Part shown: one piece after another, positions 22,640 to 33,900 of the stretch
Numbering within the stretch: position 1 is the first letter of the stretch
Layout of the letters: each line of letters opens with the position of its first letter
DNA from: Rhea pennata
Taxonomy: Eukaryota > Chordata > Aves > Rheiformes > Rheidae
Length of the DNA stretch: 64,000 bases
Direction of reading: 5' to 3'
Assembly: GCF_028389875.1 (NCBI RefSeq)
Contig: NC_084664.1
Location: forward strand, 37,582,323-37,646,322
Made by a program: the position numbers and the translations under genes
The notes under the pieces: generated by a model
Seen by the model: the letters and a program-made list of their open reading frames with translations, nothing else
The model's database searches: none
Told to the model about the DNA's origin: nothing

Positions 22640-22830
22640 CGATATTGGAAAATACAAGATCGATGATCCCTCCTCGTGTCCAATCAGCAGCCTTTAATTG
22701 ACTGTATTTTCTAGGTAATTGAGCCGCTGTGCTCCTAAATTGAAGTGGAAGATATAACAATACATCTCGCTGCGAAGAATTACTCATTATTTCATAATGA
22801 AATTTTTCTTTTGCTGCACGGGACCGGTGC
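22640..22830. promoter_or_regulatory. Candidate downstream enhancer with paired TAATTG sites
   Basis: AT-rich element wedged between CpG-rich blocks. TAATTG occurs at 22695-22700 and again at 22716-22721, 21 nt apart (two helical turns). AATTACTCATTATTTCATAATGAAATT follows as several overlapping ATTA/TAAT cores. Typical homeodomain-bound enhancer composition; conservation untested. Confidence 0.38.
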
Positions 22831-23130
22831 GGTTGAGGCGTTCGCCGCCGGTGGCGGCTGCCCGGGGCAGGGGAGACTCGCAGACCCCACGCAGGACGCC
22901 AGCTCCCGGGCACACGTGGGGGATGGCCAGGTGATGGGCGGCAGCCATGGGCCCTGGAGCCGTGCCATGCAGGGAAGAGATGCCCTTGCTGCTGTGCAAG
23001 GCGATGCTCTTGCTGGTGCAGTGCCCGAGCACGGCCCCTGGAGCCCACCTGCCGCCCCCCGTCCGTGTCGGGGCTATTTTCGGGGTGCCTCGTGTGCTAC
23101 AGGGCTTTGCTGCCTATCCAGCCAAATTCA
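22831..23130. other. GC-rich non-coding stretch
   Basis: Moderately CpG-rich sequence between two AT-rich candidate elements. The frame on the + strand (22745-23137) has no recognisable similarity. Confidence 0.4.
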
Positions 23131-23139
23131 ACTCTGAAA

Positions 23140-23290
23140 GGCCTTCCCCGCCTTGTTAGCATTTGATTGATTGCCTTATTAAAGCGTGTTCTTGTAAGTG
23201 TGACCGAGCTGATTGCACTGCATATGTTTGGGATAATGCTCATTTTAAACAACTGAATAATAATAATACTAATAAAAAAGGGGACCAGAA
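23140..23290. promoter_or_regulatory. Candidate regulatory element with PBX-HOX site
   Basis: TGATTGAT at 23164-23171, followed by TTATTAAAG and CATTTTAAAC/AATAATAAT cores. Abrupt AT-rich island after GC-rich DNA. Confidence 0.3.
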
Positions 23291-23299
23291 GAGGAGGAA

Positions 23300-24520
23300 G
23301 ATGAGCTCTAGAGAATGGGTCAAGCCTAAAGGATCCCGGGGAGCTGTGTTCCAACTCGCACATTAAATTGCTTCGCTACCATCAAATCACTCACCCCTTT
23401 TCGGCTCTAGGCAGACCATCTTTGTTGTGTTTTATGTGTCACCTTCTGTACCATTAAGTGAGATAGCACCGAGACTGTCGCTTACTTTCCCCTCTCAGGC
23501 TATACGTTTTTATTAAGGTTATATGATTAAACTGGATCGGATCTGCTTTCCCAGCACTATTCTTTACTCCAGCGTCCATATTACCAGAAAATCGGCTGTC
23601 CGTATTTCACGTTTTCTGCTTGGTTGTTAAGTCGTTTTCCAGCACCTGCAGAAAGACGTGCTGCTCCTTTCGCTTTTTGCTTGTATATCTGAAGGTTCCT
23701 TTTGTTTTCTGCTATTCTCCTGCGCGCCTGGGTACCTTGTTTTACTGCTGAGTTTAGCTCCAGCAAACACCCTCCACCATATGTCACCCCAGGGCCCACT
23801 GTTCTGCCACTTACAATAGCGTCACCCTAGGGCAAAACCAACGTCAAGATGAGTTGGAGTCTCGCTAACATAAATGGCTTCATTTACGTGCATCAAGTTC
23901 CTACATGGGTATAGGAGGGGAGGGAGGCGAGTCCACGTCCCTTTGCCGCATCCTTCACACTTGAGCCCTTCATTTGTTGCCTGCTCCCTCCAGACCTCTT
24001 GCTGGTTGCTTTTGCAAGCCGAGCTGGGTCCCTCGAGGTCCCGGAGGGAGCGCTCAGCCCTGCGAGTGTGGAGAGCTGCGGCCGGGGAAGGCGGCGCCTC
24101 TCGGGGTGGTGATGGGCTCGGGGGTGAGATTAGGGGAGATCCGGCCGGAATGGGTCTCTGTCTTTGCCAAGTGCTTTTTATTTTTCTTTATCCTTTCTTT
24201 TATTTTTAGTGGGGAGGTGAAAAGACCGCTAGTTCAGGATCTTCAAACAAGAAAACATATAAATCACAACATCTGGACTCTAAGTCACTGTCTTTTTTTT
24301 TTTCTTTAACAATCTAACTGAATTTGCCTACGACCAAGCACGTAGTGCAGGTTTACACTAATATTTACAAAATCTATTTTAAAGAATAGTCATCGGTGTA
24401 TTGCAAGTACATATACACACAAAGCAAACACACAAAGTGATTTTTCCCTGCTGCCCTCTCTGCAAAGAAGTGCCTAGGACTTCAGAGGCAGAAATTGCCA
24501 CTTAAGAACATCACATGAAA
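23300..24520. other. Non-coding DNA, no specific feature
   Basis: Mixed-composition sequence with a small GC-rich patch near 24000-24160. No gene or repeat recognised. Confidence 0.5.
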
Positions 24521-24529
24521 GTATTAAGT

Positions 24530-24960
24530 AATTATTTAAAACAAGGCTGTTTAGAAAAATATTTGTATTTATTGCAGCTGCTCAATTGGCCTCGTTAAAG
24601 CTGGAGAGCATTTAAATTGTGTTACAGTCTCATTTAAATCCAGTTTCGTTCCAGCAGGCTGCAGAGCCTGAATAGAACCAATCACTCCATAATGATGATG
24701 AATGAGAAATTAATTCAGATACAAGCAAGACAATTTAGGCCTTCATCTGTTTAAATAGCCTTCCAAGATTATTCGCAATTGCAGGTCACAGATTTAATCA
24801 ATTGTCCAATCTTGTGAAAGTCATATCCTTGCATCTTCATCGGGATTATTTATAGCGCGACGAAGCCCAGTGAAAGGTATACGCTCTTAACAGGAACAAT
24901 TACTTAAAGGGAAGCGTTTGCAAAATGAAAAACAAATGCCTCCGTGGGCAGTAAATGATC
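24530..24960. promoter_or_regulatory. Strong candidate conserved non-coding element downstream of EVX1
   Basis: About 400 nt of evenly AT-rich, non-repetitive DNA dense in homeodomain-type cores. Two CATTTAAAT copies (24609-24617 and 24631-24639) start 22 nt apart. A TAATGATGATGAATGAGAAATTAATT region follows, then GATTTAATCAATTG (24791-24804) and ATTATTTATAGCGCGACGAAG with intact CpGs. It has no coding frame. Of all stretches here it most resembles the ultraconserved-type elements found around HOX and EVX genes; no alignment was possible. Confidence 0.45.
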
Positions 24961-25250
24961 AAACGCGTTCTCGCTCTCCCGGCACATCCTCCCCAGTCTG
25001 CGGACAGGAACCTCTTGATAGAAGGGAAACGGAGCTGTAGTTAGAATAAAAAAAGAGACAACTGCTAAACTCTAGTTCTGTCGCATCAGCTGTTACACTC
25101 TTTACTGAAATCATCCGCGTAAGCTCCTTTACGGACTGCCCAGAGCCACCTCCAGCGGGCTCTGCGGGGCTTATTTTGCTCCCGAGGGCGATGCCAAAAG
25201 AAAACAGACATTTTATAAATCAGCTTTCAAATAAACAGTAACGCACGAAT
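24961..25250. other. Non-coding spacer
   Basis: Mixed composition, CpG-retaining, no gene or repeat recognised. Confidence 0.4.
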
Positions 25251-26335
25251 CACGCTGCTGCTCGGGTTGGGGATCCCAGCCCCGGCTGCAGGGTGGACTG
25301 TCCCTTTCTGCCAGTGTCTGCCTTTCCGCCACCGCGGAGATTCCAGAATTTATTAAAAAACACGCAAACAATCAAAGATCCCAGAAATTTACAGGCAGAC
25401 GGATGGACCGGCGGCGTGCGCAGGCGGCTCTCTAACGCCCCGATCCTGCCTGCACGACTTCCGCGTGTCAGCAAGGCGAGCCTGGCACGTTACAAACCTC
25501 AGCCCCGGGCGGGGGGAGCCGCCGCGTGTTGCCCATTTCTCCCCTCGGCCGGGGGCAGCAGCCACCTCCCTAAAAATGACACCGAGGGATCCTCGGCGGC
25601 TCTCCTGCAAACGCCGCCTCTCCCCCGCGTCTTGGCGAGCTGCCCCTGGAGAAGGCTGAGGCCGCGGTGAGCGCAGGGTTAATCACACCTCTTCGAAAGC
25701 TGGAGCAGGGCGTTTGGTACTCGGGAGAGTCGCTGCATCTCTCGGACCTGGGAAGCAGGGGAGAGGCCTTGTTTATTCGTCAGGGTCCCAGTGCAGCTGC
25801 AACTCTCTCCTCCTCCAAACACGAACCTATTTACCTCGAGCGTTAAAAATCCCTCGGCCCCGAGGAGCGCTGTCTGGAAGGGCCGTGTCAAGCTCCGGGC
25901 CGACCCAGACCCCGGCCGCGCTCGGAGAGACACCTGCTTCCCGGGGGCGGCTCGGCCCCATGCAGGGGCGGCGAGCGCGGGGGAAGCGCTTGGGGACTGG
26001 CTTGCCCACGGAGAGGGGGGTTTCCCGGGTGGGAGTGCGAGGAGAGAGAGCTGGGAGCCCATGTCGATAGTTTTCCCGACCCTCGTCTTGAAAAGGCAGG
26101 GGCACCTGCGCCCCGCAGCGCGGCTCCGCGGCCGCGCCGAGCCGAGCCGAGCCGGGCCGGGCCGGGCCGGCCGGGCCGGGGAAAGGCGAGGATTTCGGTG
26201 AGCGGGGGGCAGCGAGGGAGCCTGGCCTGCGTGTGTGTGTGTGCGCGTGTCCCTGCTCCCTCCCACCCGACACGGGAAAACCGGGTGCAACGCTGGCGTG
26301 TATAACAAAAGCCTGACTAAAGGACTCCCGAAGCT
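25251..26335. promoter_or_regulatory. Large CpG island 5.3-6.4 kb downstream of EVX1
   Basis: CpG-dense throughout, especially 25490-25680 and 25860-26190. Overlapping frames (up to 262 codons, minus strand 25679-26467) translate to Pro/Arg/Ser/Ala filler and lack domains. A T-box-type TCACACCT lies at 25683-25690. It is likely a regulatory CpG island or the promoter of an unannotated non-coding transcript. Confidence 0.5.
26136..26180 (+). repeat. GC-rich CCGAG/CCGGG minisatellite
   Basis: Short tandem of GCCGA units passing into GCCGG units (GCCGAGCCGAGCCGAGCCGG and onward). Prone to structure and sequencing gaps. Confidence 0.75.
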
Positions 26336-26339
26336 CCGA

Positions 26340-26420
26340 GGAACCAGTCTCAGGAGCGGACTTTGATGTATTGCTGTCCAATTAGTGCCTTTAATTGGTG
26401 TCCTCCGGGACAGGCAACCC
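26340..26420. promoter_or_regulatory. Palindromic homeodomain element CCAATTA-N7-TAATTGG
   Basis: Perfect 7-bp inverted repeat: CCAATTA at 26378-26384 and TAATTGG at 26392-26398, separated by GTGCCTT. It gives two opposed TAAT cores with flanking CCAAT boxes inside an otherwise GC-rich island. It fits a dimeric homeodomain or NF-Y-type site; which factor binds is unknown. Confidence 0.45.
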
Positions 26421-26660
26421 AGGAGCGGGGACAGCGAGCGCTCTCCCAGCACACCCTGCCCGCTCACAGGATAGCAAATAAATACCGGGGCGGTGCGGCA
26501 CGGATCCTGCGTCCCTGGGAGCGGGCGCGGAGCCGGGCGCTGCCGCTGCCGCCTTGTCGGCCCCAGGGCACCTGCCCGGGAACCTTGTTGGGGCTCCGCA
26601 CCCGCGGCCGGGGCCCCCCGCGTATTGCAGCGTTTACACTAGCCCATGCCATCAAATTCC
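26421..26660. promoter_or_regulatory. Last GC-rich block of the EVX1 CpG domain
   Basis: CpG-dense 26400-26630, after which CpG frequency drops sharply and stays low to the end of the window. Confidence 0.4.
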
Positions 26661-26870
26661 TCTTTCGCTCCGGATGATGGTTCATCAACGTGGAAACGAC
26701 GCTGTTTAAAACATATCGCACGTCCCTTCCAATTTGGCTAATGAAGGTCGTCTGTTAAGCGTAATTTTAGAGGTTAAATGAGGCTGACTGTAGATTTAAA
26801 TATGGTTGATAAAACGTTTTATTTAAATGACACGTACTGTATGTATAGATACCATTACAGCGGTCTAGAT
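26660..26870. promoter_or_regulatory. Candidate AT-rich regulatory element at domain edge
   Basis: AT-rich stretch retaining scattered CpGs, with TTTAAATATGGTTGATAAAA and CGTTTTATTTAAATGACACG. The latter contains TTTTATT, a core preferred by posterior HOX and CDX proteins. Motif evidence only. Confidence 0.3.
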
Positions 26871-29800
26871 TTACCTTGGGGGAGGAGGAAACAAAACAAA
26901 TAAACAGGCAGAGAGGAAAGAACACCACCAATTTATTTCTAACTAAAAATGCCCAGTCGAAAAATAAATTGATCGCTTCATCCATCAAACGTATAAAATA
27001 TATTTCTGACATCAGAAGTCATCCTAAAAGAAAGAGAGGGAGAAGGGGGAAAAAGCTCTTTCTTGACAAGAACCCTCAAAAGGGGCATGCTAGAAAAAAA
27101 CGAAGGGAATAAAAGACAGCTGTCACTGTAAATTCACTCTATCACAATTATTTTTTTTCTTTCTCTTTTTCCTCCTCATTTTCTCTCCAGGTAGCTCTAC
27201 AACACTTCAAGAGAAATTCACCTGAAGACAGAGGTAGATGAGATTTTTGATTAATAAGGAAATAAACTTGGCAGAACGGAAAGCGATACTAACTTCTCAA
27301 AACAGATTTTAATGGAGAAGTCTCTGGGGAAGGTAGTCAGTGTGAGGCTGACTCTGGAGTCATAAATCCCTACTACCTGGGCACATCTCGAAACTCAGTC
27401 AGAAGACTTTCTGCAGGAAAGCATCTCTGATCGATATTTGTAAGTTGAACTGTTTTATTTGCTGTTCTGCAATTGCTTTTTCAGCATTAAAATATTGTCA
27501 TTTTGCCACATTCTTCTCAAGAAGCAATAAAGTGTTACATTAGGGGCACCATTTATGTCTAGTCCCCAGAAACTAAGACCCAGATATGTGTCATACATTG
27601 CCACCAAAAACCACATCCTGAAAATGCTGCTCCCCCACTTCATGGAGAGACTCTAATTTGCACCAGGGTGAGCGCACTCAAATTCTCTTCCAAAAGAAAA
27701 GACTCTAAGTGTCTGTTTGGTCGGTTCTCCCAATAGCTCAGTTTCACCTTGCTGAATTTTCATTACGAAACTTTCACACTTTCCACCTTGGTTGCCTGGA
27801 ACCAAACCCTGAAGATCCTACCTTGCTTCAAAATGCATTTTTGCCTCCTTAGGGGAGGTTTGCACACTGCTACTGCACTGCAAGATCCAAGACAAATTAC
27901 AGAGTAAATAAAGCAACTATTATTACTAGGTCCACACGATTAAGATGTGGCCTTGTGCTCCCATAGACTATGAATCACTCCTGGGAATGGAGCACAATTA
28001 TTCTAATGTTTAAATCAAGCCTGTGCACTTTAGGGAGGGAAGTTCTCTCTAATGTGGAGAAATTGAGTCATAGGTTCCAAAATTGCTTTCCACAAGTAAT
28101 GTGACACAAAGTAAAATTTAACCTGAAACCAAAAGGTTTGATTTACTAAACCTTCAGAGAGAAAGGAGTATAGACTTGCCCACTTCAACAACTACAATTT
28201 AAGTAGAAAATCAGACAGAAGAGATGAGGGGGAAGACAGAGGAAAACCTAGATTTGTCAGTGTTTATACTTGCCCCCCCCCCCCAGCCAGTTAAAATATG
28301 GACTGGGATCTATTCCAGATGCAGAAGCACACTCAGTCAGTTGGCAGGGACTTACATGGCTCCAAATGATGTTCCTAGTACACTGCTTGTTCAGTGGCAT
28401 TGTGGATTTGGATGCATGGACAAGGCTGAGTGTCTTAGCTGTTCGCAGTCAGGAGCACAGTGTGCTGTCCATTAACACTTGCTCATAAGGTAGACGAACA
28501 TAAGAGTACATGATCCCATACCCTTCCCTCTGTTTTGACTTTCAGAGCTTCCTGTCTGAAAGTCTGTGTGTTGCCTTGGTCACCAAGGCAATTTTTTTCA
28601 GCAGAGCTGTACAGCAGTACTGAACATCTGAATCACTGTTGACAACAAGGCATTTACTCCAATGTCATTTTAGTCCACTCAGTCTAATCTAATGGGTCCT
28701 CCAAGAGAAAAAGAAGTAACACCACTAATTACAATTCCCTGTTTCTGATGTCAACAGGGCATCTGCACACAGTCTATGCACATCTATCCATTTTTGTATT
28801 ATAACGTACCCTGGTTGCCCAGGGACTGTGCCCAAGCATTTCTAAGCTAATAATGCAAGACAGATAGGAAAATGGGCAACATCATTTTCAGGTGTTGCTC
28901 CATGGATGAAAAGCCACATTCATCAGTGCCACATTTGATGTGTGACCTCTCATGAGAGACCTGGACACAGGAACTAGAGACATTCATACTAACTCTGCTG
29001 ATCTCCCTGCTGTTGTCCACGGTATGAGTAACAGTCAGAACTACCCAAAACACAATCACCTGGCCCAACTAAAATCACATTTAGCTCTGTATGAGGGCAG
29101 TCACCTGAATTTCAGAGCCAGGAATCACCAGCAATATCGCACATGTTCTGCATATCCAGAATGTCATATATTTCCTACATCTAATGCAAATGTTGTGCTT
29201 GGATGCTTTGTCTTCAGTGCCAGCCTTCCTCCTTTCTCCCACAAGAAAGGCATGCCAAGCTCTGATTTTCTACTTCTCAATACCAAGATAGGCAGTTAGG
29301 GTGAAATTTCTACACCATGATGCATTGCTTCATAACACCATAACATTTGCATAAAACTCAACCAAGAGCCTGATAGCCCAAATCACTTTTTTTTTATACA
29401 GGAGCATAATTCACACGGAGTCTTCTCCTTGAAAAACTGTTGTAAAATTGAGCATCTCTGTGTCTATTGTTTCAGCTTTTCATATACCACTTCAGGAAGG
29501 GGCATTACTTGCATCATATCTACTGCAATCACCCATACCAGTAAGAAAGAAAGAGTTCTGTTAACTCCTCATATTGACACTCTTTAATTAAGTTTCCAAG
29601 AAGAACTTATTTTCAAGACTCATTAGAAGTTGCTTTAAAAAATCAATAGTTTAACAGCAGAAGAACATACTAGCTTGATTGGTACATCATAGACCATCAG
29701 ATTTCTCCCAGTTATTTTTAACTGAGCTCAATATCGTGCATTTGACAGCAAAAATCTTTTGAAAAAGGTGCCTGATTTGTTTTGACATAGCACATGGAGA

Positions 29801-30340
29801 ATCATGGTAATATATGCCAGCCATGATTCACCCTCGCTGGAAAAAGCAAACATAATAGCCCAGAAGTAAATAAATGAATAAAAAGTGTGCCTCATTTCTA
29901 ATAAAAAGTGTTCATCTATTTATTCTTCTGCCCTTCTGCATTAAATTACTGAACTTTTATTATCCTATGTTTTCCATGAGAGAAGTTTACATGCTGCAGT
30001 AAACTGCTTCTCTGTCTTTACTCTGACAACATAAGCAAATGAAATTTGTGTGATCTGTCAATGTGAGGCACTTTCTTAAGTTATTGAACCCTTAGTGAAG
30101 CTTTTCCCTGCACCACCTTCAATTTTTCAGTTGCCTTTTTTGAAGCATGGAGCCATGACTAACTCTACAGTAAGAGGGTATTTAATACTTGTTCCAGTAG
30201 TCTGTCATTCACATTTTATCTTTGTACCTCTTTTTAATATTTCCTGCCCAGGCAGCCAAGAATTGCAATATCCCTAATGCAGTTGGGGCACTGCAGCACT
30301 GTAATGGGACCTTATGTTCCCACATTTCCCCCCAGGATGT
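26871..30340. other. Start of gene desert, no gene recognised
   Basis: AT-rich, CpG-poor DNA without convincing exons. A C12 run lies at 28273-28284. The stretch around 29560-29960 is evenly AT-rich with many TTTAATTAAG/CAATAGTTTAAC-type cores and could be an enhancer, but nothing firm can be said. Confidence 0.55.
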
Positions 30341-30342
30341 TG

Positions 30343-30394
30343 CTTTTTTTTAATTTTATTTTATTTTTATTTTTATTTTTATTATTATTATTAC
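30343..30394 (+). repeat. (TTTTA)n / (TTA)n low-complexity tract
   Basis: T-rich pentamer repeat passing into ATTATTATTATTA. Confidence 0.85.
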
Positions 30395-30439
30395 TGTCTT
30401 CTAGGACATGTTCCCCCAGTTTGTAAGGATAACTTGCAT

Positions 30440-31720
30440 TCCTTGTTCCTAAATGTGTAATTTTGCATTTTGCAATATTTAAAATACATTTGTTTGACAG
30501 GCCTAATTTCTCTCTAACATTTGTGCAGCTTGGCTGCAGATCTACATCGTCACTTAGATTAACAGATTTACTACAGGAAATAAAGAGGATTGTAGCTCCC
30601 CCGACAGCTCTGCTCTGTGCACTGTCTTCTTGTCACAGACATGGTAATGGCAACATAAGTATGCAGGTGCTGCATACAGAGTGCGGCTTATTCATCCTTG
30701 ATGCAAATTTGGTCAGAGTTGAGTATATACACACTCCTGGCTAGCTGATCAAGACAGGAGTGGTGCTCAATATGCCACTCTATAAGTAACCCATTTCCTG
30801 ATAATTTCTATGCTGGTAACCCTGTTTTGAGATCTGTTGGCTAGCCAATTCTTAACTTGCTTAAAGTACAATTTAGTGATACTGTGTAATACAGTAAAAT
30901 TAGAATGTCATGTGGTAACTTCCATGATGGAAGTCTAAGGTCTAGGCTGAGAAGTTCATAAACCAGACTCATAATCTCATCAAAATAAATCATATGTGCA
31001 ATGTCAAAATCTATTTTCATAAAACTACATTGACTGACATAATTTATATTCCTCTGCTGAATTCTTTATTAAATGTCAGTTTTGCCTTTATTTCCTTTTA
31101 TACTGGTGTTATGCTAATCAGACCACAGTTACTGGGTCATCTCCTTCACTCTTCCTGAATAGAAGCATAACATTATCTCCTCAGAAATTTCAATAGTATT
31201 CCAAGATTTCTTGCAAATTAATATCAGAGTTCTCAGCCACTTCTTTAAAGACTCTGCAGATTCATTGATTATTACTCCTCTATCCCCTTAGGCACTGTTT
31301 AACATTATCTTTAGTTATTAATCATGTTAGAAGGACTTAATCTTCCTCTTTTGTTAAGATTACATCATCCTGCTTCCAAATGCAGATTAAAACATAGATT
31401 TTCCACTTCCTCCTAATATCAAATCTACTTTAAAGCTTTGTCTTACTGCGCTTCTGCATGTTACCCCAGCTTTTCCTATTTTCCTTAGCTTCTCTTACCA
31501 GTTTTCTGCTTTCATAACTTCCAGTGTATACTAATTGTTATATATCACATTTCCCTCTGCATATTTTACTGTGATTTTTTCTTTTTCACTTATTTGCATC
31601 ATCTCACTATCTCCTACAATATTCTGCAGTTAAAAGCACTGTCCTCTATGTAGATATTTTACAATGTTGCTCATATTGAATGCAATTTCCAGTCTCTAAC
31701 TAGCCACCAGTTTCCAGCCC
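30440..31720 (-). mobile_element. Ancient CR1-like LINE fragment (reverse transcriptase region), antisense
   Basis: Read on the + strand this is a degraded reverse complement of a CR1-clade LINE ORF2. It runs from 'ttgttcctaaatgtgtaat' through 'gttggctagccaattcttaa', 'aatgtcatgtggtaactt' and 'ctcataatctcatcaaaa' to 'tctattttcataaaactaca' and 'ttctttattaaatgtcagt', ending with 'tattccaagatttcttgcaa'. The order matches the antisense of the fingers/palm part of CR1-type reverse transcriptases known from turtles and crocodilians. Many stops and indels make it dead. An unrelated-looking stretch (about 30540-30790) interrupts it, and weaker similarity may continue past 31720. Confidence 0.65.
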
Positions 31721-33530
31721 AATGATTAATTAATCATATCAAGGTCCGAAAAAACAGGTTTTACATGCTAGACACCATGCCTTTCAAGTTGGGAAACTAT
31801 CCATCATTTTTAGAAACTATCAGTGGTGGTTTGCTTTTAGCTGCATAAGAAACTAGTATGCTGAATTTCTCTAGATGCTTCTATTTTTATTTCTAGATAT
31901 TGCATACAAATGTTTAAGAAGCAATTCAGTCCATTCGCTGGCTTGATTTGGTCATTTGTGACAGACCTTTGTCAGCATTCCTGGCCTTTGTTAGTTAGTG
32001 TGTCATTCCATATGCACTTGAGAGCTTTTAGTTTTGAATTATAATTATCAAATTGGCCTTCCTTCTTTTCATTCAGTGCTTTTACTTACAGTATCTGTGT
32101 AACTGAATTTGGTGTTGAACTCACATGACTTATCCCACCAGGTGCTAGTAATGTTTTTCATCAGTGAGAATTTCCTTTTCCTCATCTCTGTTATCTACCC
32201 ACCCTACTATTGCTATGGAGGAATCTGACAGATTCCTCTCTTCATGTCATTTGTTACAGTGGCTCAAAGTTTGTTCTCTTTATTACACCATATTTGCAGC
32301 TGGAACCATATTTGTATCTTCAGCTGTCTTCCCTGGCATCATTGAATTAATACTCTTCTATTTTTCTAGCTAAATTCCCGCCAAGAGGACTAGCTCCACT
32401 CCCTTACCCAGGAACAAGCTACACTATTCGCACAGCCTCTCTCCATTCATCCATCAAAGCAAACGTTCAGCTTCAGAGCAGGAGTGAAGTCCTGAGCCCA
32501 CTTCAGATTTTCTGCTTTCGGTAACTTGTAAGCCTCGAAGGATCTCCAGAAGGTTCATATGAATCTTCATCTAGCCTTTCCTCCTGCTTCCTTCTCAAAT
32601 CCCCAAAGTCTTTTAGTAACACCCTGACACTAATTTCAGGGGCTATCAGAATGAGCATTTTTATAAGATGATATCATAGTCATGTCTACTTATACAGAGT
32701 ATTGACTCTCATTTTTTAACATAACCATTTGGTAACTTCCATGGCTTATTTGCTGTTTGTAGTCTAACAGAGATCTAATTGTAATTTTTCAGTCTCAGCA
32801 TGCTATTTTAATCCATGCTTTGGAAAGTCTGTGGAACTAAGCATTTATTTTAGCAAAGGATAGCTACAACCCTGTATGATCAATGGAAAAATAAGGGATT
32901 TGTTGATCTCAGTTTATTTCAGATTCAGTCCTTTTCTGACAACTTTTTCATTACCTAAAGCTTTCAGTCATCTCAGGCTATTCTGTGCCACCATGGAGAG
33001 AATCTTTAGTGCAACTATTAGCAATGATGAATTAGAAGCGATGGTATCTGGATGCATTGAAACAAATCTTAAATTGAAAGTTTCGTTCTGAATTATTCTT
33101 CTAGTACTTTTCTGAATCTTTTCTCATTCTGTCTGCACCCTCTCCAAAGTGAAGATGGTATCCCGTTAATGGACTTATAATACATACAGCTAACAAAATA
33201 GCTCTGTACTTGCTATCTCTATCTGAATTACCCCTATTAGCTACCACATCACCCTGTGAATTCACGTTCAATGATTCTCTCTCAGTCTTTCAGAGGCTTC
33301 AGCCCTTTTAGCCACTGGCTGCCCCACATCCACATCCTGTGAATAAGTCAAATGTGAGATCGAATGTGGGGCCATTTACCATGCAACCCAAATAATTTAG
33401 TCAAAATGACATATCCTTAAAATTTATTCATGTTCCAAAAAATTTGCATTCTTTTCCAGTAATTATTTGCCCTCAAAATATTAATACAGTTACTGAGCAG
33501 TAGGAAGACTCCTGAAGGATATGTGATAAT
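31721..33530. other. AT-rich desert, possibly further decayed LINE sequence
   Basis: No gene. The pyrimidine-leaning texture continues that of the neighbouring LINE remnants, and parts (around 31770-31830) loosely resemble more 5' CR1-like sequence, but I cannot delimit it. Confidence 0.35.
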
Positions 33531-33539
33531 ACACCCTCA

Positions 33540-33900
33540 GGTGAGGACTGCTTCTTTTGCTGACCTATCAGTTATCTGTTTTTCAAGCCATTTAATATGT
33601 GTTATATTGATCTCATACAATATTACTTTTTTTTTTTTTTACATCAAGATCTGGATTAAATCAAAAGGCTTTTAGAGTCTGCTAATGAAATGCAGTTATC
33701 TTTGCCTGAAATACAGTTATCTTTGCCAGCCAAAAGTATTATCACTTAAGAAAAGTCAGATTTGTTTAAGAAAAGCTATTCTTCCTTAATAAAGCAAACA
33801 AAAACAGCATTTTGTGTTGTTGTCTTCTCGTTCTCTATTGGTTGTATCTTACATTAGATTTTCTATGGATCTGTCCGGTATCAGCTATTCATTTTGACTT
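33540..33900 (-). mobile_element. Second antisense CR1-like RT fragment
   Basis: 'tgacctatcagttatctgtt' then 'agccatttaatatgtgttat' and 'aatcaaaaggcttttagagt' correspond, in the same antisense orientation, to the same reverse-transcriptase segment as the 30440-31720 copy. It is therefore a separate insertion or a duplication. A short internal duplication (CAGTTATCTTTGCC at 33693-33706 and 33714-33727) is present. Confidence 0.5.

Noticed and set aside
25679..26467. 262-codon minus-strand frame in the downstream CpG island
   Set aside because: Low-complexity Pro/Arg/Ser translation without similarity; GC-rich DNA has few stops by chance.
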